A stretch of 64,000 bases of DNA. It comes from Roseobacter denitrificans OCh 114. Lineage in GTDB: Bacteria; Pseudomonadota; Alphaproteobacteria; Rhodobacterales; Rhodobacteraceae. Shown in pieces: positions 57,598 to 64,000 of the stretch. Each line of letters opens with the position of its first letter. Within the stretch, counting starts at the first letter, position 1. Made by a program: the position numbers and the translations under genes. Under the pieces are notes generated by a model. It had not been told where the DNA came from. It did not search any database and was given only the letters and a program-made list of their open reading frames with translations. The stretch spans positions 2,689,001-2,753,000 of the forward strand of contig NC_008209.1 in the NCBI RefSeq assembly GCF_000014045.1. Direction: 5' to 3'.

Positions 57598-59037
57598 TTA
57601 TCCGCCCAGAAGACGATCGTAAACCTCAAGATAGGCTTTGGAGGACGTCTCCCAACCCACGGGGTGACGCATGGCGCAGCGCATCATCCCCGACCACGTC
57701 TTGCGCTCGGCGAAAAGATCGCAACAACGATCAATCGCATGGGACAGCGCATCCGGCGTCACAGGGGCAAATTGCACACCCGTGGCGCAGGTGGCGGCAA
57801 GGGCGGCTTCGTTGGCATCGATGATCGTATCGGCCAGCCCCCCGGTGCGCGCAACCACCGGTATGGTGCCATAGCGCAACCCATAAAGCTGCGTCAGGCC
57901 GCAGGGTTCAAACCGCGACGGGATCAGGATTGCATCACTGCCCCCCTGCATCAAATGGGACAGGTCCTCGTCATATCCGATGATCACACCCACCGCGCCG
58001 GGAAAGCGATGTGCTGCGGCAACAAATGCCGCCTCAAGGTCGCGATCCCCGCTGCCCAGCACAGCCAGCCCCGCACCGCGCGCCACAAGGTCCGGCACCA
58101 CATCCAGCAGCACATCAACGCCTTTTTGCGTGGTCAACCGGCTGATCACGCAAAACAGCGGCGCGTTATCCGGTGGTGTCAGGCCGAACCGCTCCAGCAC
58201 GGCCTGTCGGGATTGTTGCTTGGCTTTCAACCCCTTGAGTGAATAGGACTTGGGCAGAGCCGGGTCAGTTTCGGGGTTCCAGACGTCAGTATCAATGCCA
58301 TTGAGAATACCGCTGACATCACGTGCCCGCGCGCGCAGCAACCCCTCAAGCCCCATGCCAAATTCCGGTTGCATGATCTCGCGCGCATAGGTTGGGCTGA
58401 CGGTGGTGATTTTATCGGCAAAGGCCAGACCCGCCTTCAGGAATCCGAGGTTGCCGTAAAACTCCATCCCATCCTGCGTGTAGAGCGCGGCATCAAGGCC
58501 CAAGGGTGCCATCAGGTCAGGCGAAAACAGCCCCTGAAAGGCGATGTTGTGGATGGTCAGGACGCAGGGCGGTTTGGGCGCGTCCATCTGATGCAGATAG
58601 GCCGGCACCAACCCCGCCTGCCAGTCATGCGCATGCACGATCTCGGGTTGCCAACCGGCGGCACCGTTTGCCGCGATGTCAGCAGCGACCCATGACAGCG
58701 CCCCGAAGCGCAGCGGATTGTCAGGCCAGTCGGTGCCATCCGCATCCAGATAGATGTTTCCGCCCCGATCAAAGAGATGCGGCGCATCCAGCAACAGCAG
58801 ATCAAGCCCCTCCGCCCTGACGTCCAGCAGGCGCGCCGCACCCCCGTGCAGATTATCCGACGACCAGACCGTCTTCCCCCCCTCGGAGAGCACGCGCAAT
58901 GCCGGATAAAGCGGCAGCATGACACGCGCCTCAACCCCCAGCGGCGCAAGCGCCTTGGGGACCGCGCCGATCACATCCGCCAGACCACCCGTTTTGACAA
59001 AGGGTGCGCATTCGGATGCCACAAAAAGAACTTTCAC
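57598..59037 (-). CDS. glgA: Glycogen synthase (ADP-glucose)
   Basis: GT5 enzyme of 479 residues that extends alpha-1,4-glucan from ADP-glucose. The N-terminal KTGGLADVIGAVPKAL motif (about 15-30), the HAHDWQAGL loop, GGSDAILIPSRFEPCGLTQLYGLRYGTIPVVARTGGLADTI C-terminal motif (segments of the second Rossmann domain) are clear. Start is GTG 59037, one base after the glgC stop. Third gene of the operon in the direction of transcription after glgC. Confidence 0.95.
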   Translation of the reverse strand: MKVLFVASECAPFVKTGGLADVIGAVPKALAPLGVEARVMLPLYPALRVLSEGGKTVWSSDNLHGGAARLLDVRAEGLDLLLLDAPHLFDRGGNIYLDADGTDWPDNPLRFGALSWVAADIAANGAAGWQPEIVHAHDWQAGLVPAYLHQMDAPKPPCVLTIHNIAFQGLFSPDLMAPLGLDAALYTQDGMEFYGNLGFLKAGLAFADKITTVSPTYAREIMQPEFGMGLEGLLRARARDVSGILNGIDTDVWNPETDPALPKSYSLKGLKAKQQSRQAVLERFGLTPPDNAPLFCVISRLTTQKGVDVLLDVVPDLVARGAGLAVLGSGDRDLEAAFVAAAHRFPGAVGVIIGYDEDLSHLMQGGSDAILIPSRFEPCGLTQLYGLRYGTIPVVARTGGLADTIIDANEAALAATCATGVQFAPVTPDALSHAIDRCCDLFAERKTWSGMMRCAMRHPVGWETSSKAYLEVYDRLLGG

Positions 59038-59038
59038 G

Positions 59039-60298
59039 TTACATATCCAGCTTGTCGATCATCGGTTGCGTTATCAGGCAGACCCCGCTGTCCGTGCGCC
59101 GAAAGCGCTGCGCATCAAGGGCCGGGTCTTCTCCGACGACGAGGCCCTGCGGAATGACCACGCCGCGATCTACCACCACATTGGTCAGCCGCGCATTTCG
59201 GTTGATGATGGCATAGGGCATCGAAACCACCCCGTTCAACTGCGAGAATGAATGGGTGCGCACGCCGGTAAACAGCAGACAACGCTCAAGACTGGAGCCT
59301 GAAATAATGCACCCGCCCGACACCATGGAGGACACCGCAGACCCGCGCCGCCCTTCTTCGTTGTGGATGAATTTGGCGGGCGCCGTGAGCTCCGAATAGG
59401 TCCAGATCGGCCATTCGGTATCGTATAGATCCAGCGCCGGTTTGAAATCCGTCAGGTCAAGGTTGGCCTGCCAGAACGCATCAACCGTGCCGACATCGCG
59501 CCAATAGGGCGCTTCCTCATTAACGGTGCGCACGCAGGAGCGGCTGAACGGATGCGCCACGGCCTTTCCGCCTCGCACGATGGTCGGAATGATATCGCCG
59601 CCAAAATCATGGGAATACCCCGGGACCGCCGCGCATTCTTCCATGATCTTGAAAAGGTATTCCGTTTCAAAAACATAGATCCCCATACTCGCCAAAGCCT
59701 GATCCGGATGTCCCGGCATCGCAGGCGGATCGCCGGGTTTTTCGATGAAATCGAGAATGCGGTCTTCGGTATCCACTTTCATCACGCCAAAACCGCTGGC
59801 TTCCATGCGCGGCACTTCGATACAGCCGACAGTGACATCCGCACCACTTTCCACGTGATGGCGGATCATTTCCGCGTAGTCCTGCTTGTAGATGTGATCG
59901 CCTGCCAGAATGATGATGTACTTGGGCCCGTAGCCTTCGATGATGTCCTTGTTCTGGGCCACCGCATCGGCTGTGCCCTTATACCAGTTCTCATCATTCA
60001 TCTGTTGTGAAGCGGGCAGAATATCGAGTGATTCATTGCGCTCGGCCCGAAAGAAACTCCAGCCCCGCTGCAAGTGTCGGATCAGTGAATGCGCCTTGTA
60101 TTGCGTTGCGACCCCGATCCGCCGGATCCCCGAATTCACGGCATTGGACAGGGGAAAATCAATGATCCTGCTCTTGCCACCAAAATACATCGCAGGTTTG
60201 GCGCGACGGTCCGTGAGCTCATAAAGGCGGCTGCCCCGCCCCCCGGCCAGAACAAAGGCCATGGTCTGTTGCGCCAATCGTTGTTCTTCTCTGTTCAT
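59039..60298 (-). CDS. glgC: Glucose-1-phosphate adenylyltransferase
   Basis: A 419-residue ADP-glucose pyrophosphorylase, the committed and allosterically regulated step of glycogen synthesis. N-terminal [26 protein letters not shown] nucleotide site (segments around 17-42), [13 protein letters not shown], the glucose-phosphate site FIEKP and IMEEC-type regions, and a C-terminal left-handed beta-helix ([30 protein letters not shown]). GGGGAGG upstream of the ATG. It follows glgB by 45 bp. Confidence 0.96.
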   Translation of the reverse strand: MNREEQRLAQQTMAFVLAGGRGSRLYELTDRRAKPAMYFGGKSRIIDFPLSNAVNSGIRRIGVATQYKAHSLIRHLQRGWSFFRAERNESLDILPASQQMNDENWYKGTADAVAQNKDIIEGYGPKYIIILAGDHIYKQDYAEMIRHHVESGADVTVGCIEVPRMEASGFGVMKVDTEDRILDFIEKPGDPPAMPGHPDQALASMGIYVFETEYLFKIMEECAAVPGYSHDFGGDIIPTIVRGGKAVAHPFSRSCVRTVNEEAPYWRDVGTVDAFWQANLDLTDFKPALDLYDTEWPIWTYSELTAPAKFIHNEEGRRGSAVSSMVSGGCIISGSSLERCLLFTGVRTHSFSQLNGVVSMPYAIINRNARLTNVVVDRGVVIPQGLVVGEDPALDAQRFRRTDSGVCLITQPMIDKLDM

Positions 60299-60343
60299 CC
60301 TCTCATCCTCCCCTTAAATCCGTCCAGCGCCGCGCGGCTGCCT

Positions 60344-62539
60344 TCACCCGTCATCCAGCTGAAAAAACAGCGTGGTGAGCGGCGGCAAAACCACGTCGAT
60401 CGAAAAGGGCCGACCGGCGGCCGCGATATCGGCGCTTTGCACACCGCCCAAGTTGCCCAAACCGGTCCCGCCATAGCAATCCGCATTGGTATTCAGCCGC
60501 TCCACCCATCGCCCGGCCTGCGGCACGCCGAGGCGATAATGTGATCGCTCGACCGGCGTGAAATTACTCACCACAAGCATCGGTGCGCCGCCATCCGGCC
60601 CATGTCGCAGCCAGGCAAGGACCGACGCCTCGGCGTTGTTTTCGTCAATCCATTCAAAACCTTGCGCTGCGCAGTCCAGACCATGAAGCGCCGCATTTTC
60701 CCGGTAGAGCGCGTTCAGATCACGCACAAGGTTCTGCATGCCGCGGTGTTGCGGGTGATCCAACAGGTGCCAGTCAAGACTGCTGTCGTGGTTCCACTCA
60801 ACGCCCTGTGCAAACTCGCAGCCCATGAACAGCAGCTTTTTGCCCGGATGCCCCCACATGAAGCCGTAATAGGCGCGTAGGTTTGCGAATTTGTCATCCC
60901 CCTGCCCCGGCATCTTATCGAGCAATGACCCCTTGCCATGCACCACCTCATCATGGCTGAGCGGCAGGATGAAGTTTTCCGAAAAGGCATAGTGCAGGCC
61001 AAAGGTCATCTCGTGGTGGTGGTATTTGCGATGGATCGGATCCTGCTGCATGTATTGCAGCGTATCGTTCATCCAACCCATGTTCCACTTGAAGCCAAAG
61101 CCCAGCCCCCCTGCGTCCACTGGCGCGCTCACACCCGGAAAGGCGGTGGATTCCTCGGCAATGGTCATGATGCCCGGCACCTCGCCGTAACTTTCGGTGT
61201 TCACTTTCTGCAAGAATGAAATGGCTTCGTAGTTCTCGCGCCCGCCGTCCCTGTTCGGGATCCACTCGCCATCCTTGCGCGAATAGTCGCGGTAGAGCAT
61301 CGAGGCGACCGCATCCACACGCAGCCCATCGACATGGTGTTCCTGCAGCCAGTAAAGCGCATTCGCCGCAAGGTAATTTGCGACCTCCGCCCGCCCGTAG
61401 TTGTAGACCAGCGTGTTCCAATCGGGGTGAAACCCTTCCTTGCGGTCGGCATGTTCGTAAAGGGCCGTGCCGTCAAACCGGCCCAGCCCATGCGCATCCT
61501 CCGGAAAATGCCCCGGCACCCAGTCGAGGATCACGCCGATGTTTTCCCGGTGGCACGCAGCGACCAGCGCGCGGAATTCGTCCAACGTGCCATGGCGGAT
61601 CGTCGGTGCAAAGAGCCCGATGGGCTGATAGCCCCATGACCCGTCAAAAGGAAATTCAGAGACCGGCATCACTTCCATATGGGTGAACCCCATGTCCTTG
61701 ACGTAAGCCACCAGTTGATCGGCCAGTTCCACATAGCTGAGCGGGCGATTGCCATCTTCCGGCACGCGCCGCCATGAGCCGAGATGCACCTCATAGATCG
61801 ACACGGGCTGATCAATGCGCTGCACATCCGCGCGCCGCGTCATCCACTGCGCATCATCCCACGCGTAGCCGTCGATCTTGCGCACAACCGATCCGGTGCG
61901 CGGCGGGTGCTCGGCCCCGAAACCGACCGGGTCCGCCTTTTGCGGCAGCAGTGATCCATCCGGCGCGATGATTTCGTATTTGTAAATCTCGCCCTCGCCA
62001 ATGCCGGGCACGAAGATTTCCCAAACACCGGTCGCCCCCCGCTGGCGCATCATCATGCGCCGACCATCCCAGACGTTGAATTCGCCAACCACCGACACGC
62101 GCTGCGCATTGGGGGCCCAGACGGCGAAATGCGTGCCTGCAACACCTTCATGCGTAATGACATGGGCGCCCAACACACTCCATAGGCGACGATGTGAGCC
62201 CTCTCCCAGAAGATATTCGTCGATATCCCCGATCACGGGGCCAAAGCGATAAGGATCATCCATCTGCCACTGATGCGCGCCTTGGGTGATGCGCAGATGA
62301 TAGGCAAAACGCTTCTTGCGCCGCGCCGCGGTGCCCTCGAAAAGCCCCGGCGTTTCCGTCTGGTTGAGCGTGACGATCACGCGCCCGGTCTTGGGGTCCA
62401 GCGCCTCCACAGTCTCGGCACCGGGCAGAAAGACGCGCAGGCTCAGCTTTCCCGCAACCTCATGCAGGCCGAGCACGGAAAACGGATTGCCGTGACACCC
62501 CGCGGCGAGCTTTTCGGCATCTGTTTGTGAGATATTCAC
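60344..62539 (-). CDS. glgB: 1,4-alpha-glucan branching enzyme
   Basis: A 731-residue GH13 branching enzyme that makes alpha-1,6 links. Two N-terminal CBM48-like modules (about 10-215; [36 protein letters not shown]) precede the barrel with [28 protein letters not shown] (nucleophile), [12 protein letters not shown] (acid/base) and [20 protein letters not shown] chose GTG 62539, which has AAGGAA 8 bp upstream; the frame is open another 27 codons into the glgP end, but that part is unlike protein. glgP's stop is 13 bp upstream. Confidence 0.94.
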   Translation of the reverse strand: MNISQTDAEKLAAGCHGNPFSVLGLHEVAGKLSLRVFLPGAETVEALDPKTGRVIVTLNQTETPGLFEGTAARRKKRFAYHLRITQGAHQWQMDDPYRFGPVIGDIDEYLLGEGSHRRLWSVLGAHVITHEGVAGTHFAVWAPNAQRVSVVGEFNVWDGRRMMMRQRGATGVWEIFVPGIGEGEIYKYEIIAPDGSLLPQKADPVGFGAEHPPRTGSVVRKIDGYAWDDAQWMTRRADVQRIDQPVSIYEVHLGSWRRVPEDGNRPLSYVELADQLVAYVKDMGFTHMEVMPVSEFPFDGSWGYQPIGLFAPTIRHGTLDEFRALVAACHRENIGVILDWVPGHFPEDAHGLGRFDGTALYEHADRKEGFHPDWNTLVYNYGRAEVANYLAANALYWLQEHHVDGLRVDAVASMLYRDYSRKDGEWIPNRDGGRENYEAISFLQKVNTESYGEVPGIMTIAEESTAFPGVSAPVDAGGLGFGFKWNMGWMNDTLQYMQQDPIHRKYHHHEMTFGLHYAFSENFILPLSHDEVVHGKGSLLDKMPGQGDDKFANLRAYYGFMWGHPGKKLLFMGCEFAQGVEWNHDSSLDWHLLDHPQHRGMQNLVRDLNALYRENAALHGLDCAAQGFEWIDENNAEASVLAWLRHGPDGGAPMLVVSNFTPVERSHYRLGVPQAGRWVERLNTNADCYGGTGLGNLGGVQSADIAAAGRPFSIDVVLPPLTTLFFQLDDG

Positions 62540-62552
62540 ACCACGTGTTCCT

Positions 62553-64000
62553 TCAGGCGACGTTCTGGTCTGCGTCGCGTTGTTCCAGCAGGCTTTGCGC
62601 TTGCCAGATGTCCTTGGCATAGCCGCTGATCGTTCTGTCAGAGGAGAACCACCCCACGCGCGCGGTGTTCAACGCGGCCATCCGGGTCCAGGTGCGACTG
62701 TCGGCAAAGGCCGTATCGACCTGGCGTTGCGCGGCGAAATAGGCGTCAAAATCACAGGTCACAAGGAAGTAGTCGTGATCATAAAGGCCATTCACAAGGT
62801 TCACATAGCGATCCCTGTCGCCACCGGAAAACAGGCCTGATCTGATCTGGTCCAGCACTTCGCTCAACCGGGGGCTCGCGGCAATTGCGGTACGGGCATA
62901 ATCAGGCTCTGCCCGGCGCGCCGTCACCTCCGCCGCCGTCAAGCCAAACAGAAAGAAATTCTCGGCCCCGACGCAGTCGCGGATTTCCACGTTGGCGCCA
63001 TCGAGCGTGCCGATGGTGGGCGCGCCGTTCAGGGCGAATTTCATGTTGCCGGTACCGGATGCTTCCTTTCCGGCGGTCGAGATCTGTTCCGAGAGGTCCG
63101 CCGCCGGGATCAACATCTCGGCCATGGAAACATTGTAGTTTTCCGGATAGACGATTTGCAGGAATTCACGCGTGACCGGGTCCGCATTGATGACGCGTGC
63201 GGCGTCGTTGATCAGGTGGATGATCTCTTTTGCGACCACATAGCCCGGGGCCGCCTTGCCCCCGAACAGTTTGACGCGCGGTGTCCAAGCGCCATTCGGA
63301 TTGGCGCGGATGTCATTCCAGAGCGCAACCGTTTCCAGCAGGTTCATCAGCTGGCGTTTGTATTCATGGATGCGTTTGATTTGCACATCAAACATGGCGG
63401 CGGGATCGACGCTGACGCCATCGCGCGCCTTGAGCCAATCGGCAAGCCGCGCCTTGTTGGCGTCCTTGGCCGCCTGAAACCGGTCGAGGAACGCGCTGTC
63501 CTCCACATGCGCCGTCAAGCCCGAGAGCTGATCAAGATTATCCGGCCAGGCGGTTCCGATCGTGTCATTGATCAGCCCGCGCAGCGGCCGGTTGCAGGTG
63601 TAAAGCCAGCGGCGCGGAGTAATGCCGTTGGTCTGGTTGATGATGCGGCCCGGATAGGCCGCGTTGAGGTCCGAAAACACCGTTTCCTTGACCAGTTCGG
63701 AGTGCAGCGCAGAAACGCCATTGACGTGATGGGCCATGACAAAGGCCAGTTCGCCCATCTTGACCTCGCCATGCTCAAAGATGCGCACGGTTTCGCCCGC
63801 CGTGGCGAAATGTGCCGCCTCGATCAGCTGGATGATGCGGTAATGGCGCGGCAGCACACGCGCAAACAGGTCTTCGGGCCAGCGCTCCAGCGCTTCCGGC
63901 AGCAGCGTGTGGTTCGTATAGGCAAGGCAAGCGCGGGCGGTGGTGATGGCCTGCGCCACTTCGAACTGGTGCTCATCCATGAGCAAACGCACCAGTTCCG
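62553..64000 (-). CDS. glgP: Glycogen/starch/alpha-glucan phosphorylase, N-terminus cut by window edge
   Basis: C-terminal 481 or so residues of a GT35 phosphorylase releasing glucose 1-phosphate from alpha-1,4 ends; the family is about 800 residues, so the N-terminal 40 percent lies outside. Motifs include [38 protein letters not shown], and the PLP lysine in [26 protein letters not shown] (split among these segments). First known gene of the glycogen operon in transcription order, 13 bp before glgB's start. No internal stop. Confidence 0.96.
   Translation of the reverse strand, partial: ELVRLLMDEHQFEVAQAITTARACLAYTNHTLLPEALERWPEDLFARVLPRHYRIIQLIEAAHFATAGETVRIFEHGEVKMGELAFVMAHHVNGVSALHSELVKETVFSDLNAAYPGRIINQTNGITPRRWLYTCNRPLRGLINDTIGTAWPDNLDQLSGLTAHVEDSAFLDRFQAAKDANKARLADWLKARDGVSVDPAAMFDVQIKRIHEYKRQLMNLLETVALWNDIRANPNGAWTPRVKLFGGKAAPGYVVAKEIIHLINDAARVINADPVTREFLQIVYPENYNVSMAEMLIPAADLSEQISTAGKEASGTGNMKFALNGAPTIGTLDGANVEIRDCVGAENFFLFGLTAAEVTARRAEPDYARTAIAASPRLSEVLDQIRSGLFSGGDRDRYVNLVNGLYDHDYFLVTCDFDAYFAAQRQVDTAFADSRTWTRMAALNTARVGWFSSDRTISGYAKDIWQAQSLLEQRDADQNVA

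Overview
The window looks like a chromosomal segment of a marine Rhodobacterales bacterium (Roseobacter group, Alphaproteobacteria). The evidence is a C4-pathway 5-aminolevulinate synthase with its Schiff-base lysine at residue 248, an NDUFA12-type complex I accessory subunit, a GapR/DUF2312 protein, the accB-accC-aat-DUF2155-mlaD order, a ScfR-type acyl regulator, and GC-rich coding with many ATGA/GTGA gene overlaps. Genus and species cannot be fixed from sequence alone. No rRNA, CRISPR array, prophage or insertion sequence was seen. The two ends cut genes: mrcA on the left and glgP on the right.

Layout. 1-10.6 kb is housekeeping: cell wall (mrcA, amidase), a class I aminotransferase, an M48 metalloprotease with a DsbA-like protein, ispG, a RodZ-like protein and hemA. 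10.8-18 kb is a mosaic: M20 peptidase, dehalogenase-like hydrolase, tRNA-Asp, pirin, a small orphan protein, tRNA-Val, a histidine phosphatase, GapR-like, a small membrane protein and a DUF442 protein, with two gene-poor stretches. 18-32 kb is an apparent sensing and uptake module: an orphan FliM/SpoA protein with an LPDLPD tail, a symporter-histidine kinase (CbrA/CrbS type), a 93-aa membrane protein, a receiver-only regulator, a ScfR-like repressor/activator, a five-gene branched-chain-type ABC transporter, a ProC-like reductase and an acyl-CoA ligase. 32-40 kb is conserved core: accBC, aat, DUF2155, mlaD, ndufa12, ridA, clpX, clpP and a photolyase-related FAD protein.

40-52 kb is a galactoside catabolic island. 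A divergent IclR regulator and MalK-type ATPase face an operon of binding protein, two permeases, GH36 alpha-galactosidase, a sugar dehydrogenase, dgoK, dgoA and GH42 beta-galactosidase. This gives import, hydrolysis and a De Ley-Doudoroff route for galactose, but the lactonase and galactonate dehydratase are absent; a 48-codon relic between dgoA and the beta-galactosidase may be what remains of the lactonase. 52-64 kb is a tightly packed glycogen operon on the minus strand (glgP-glgB-glgC-glgA-glgX-malQ-pgm) that converges on the galactoside operon with only 4 bp between stop codons.

The most interesting regulatory structures are a symmetric element between the ScfR-like gene and the ABC operon (two TTTACAAA direct repeats around CTGCAC-N5-GTGCAG), two perfect palindromes in the IclR/galactoside promoter region, and strong hairpins directly after both ABC binding-protein genes.
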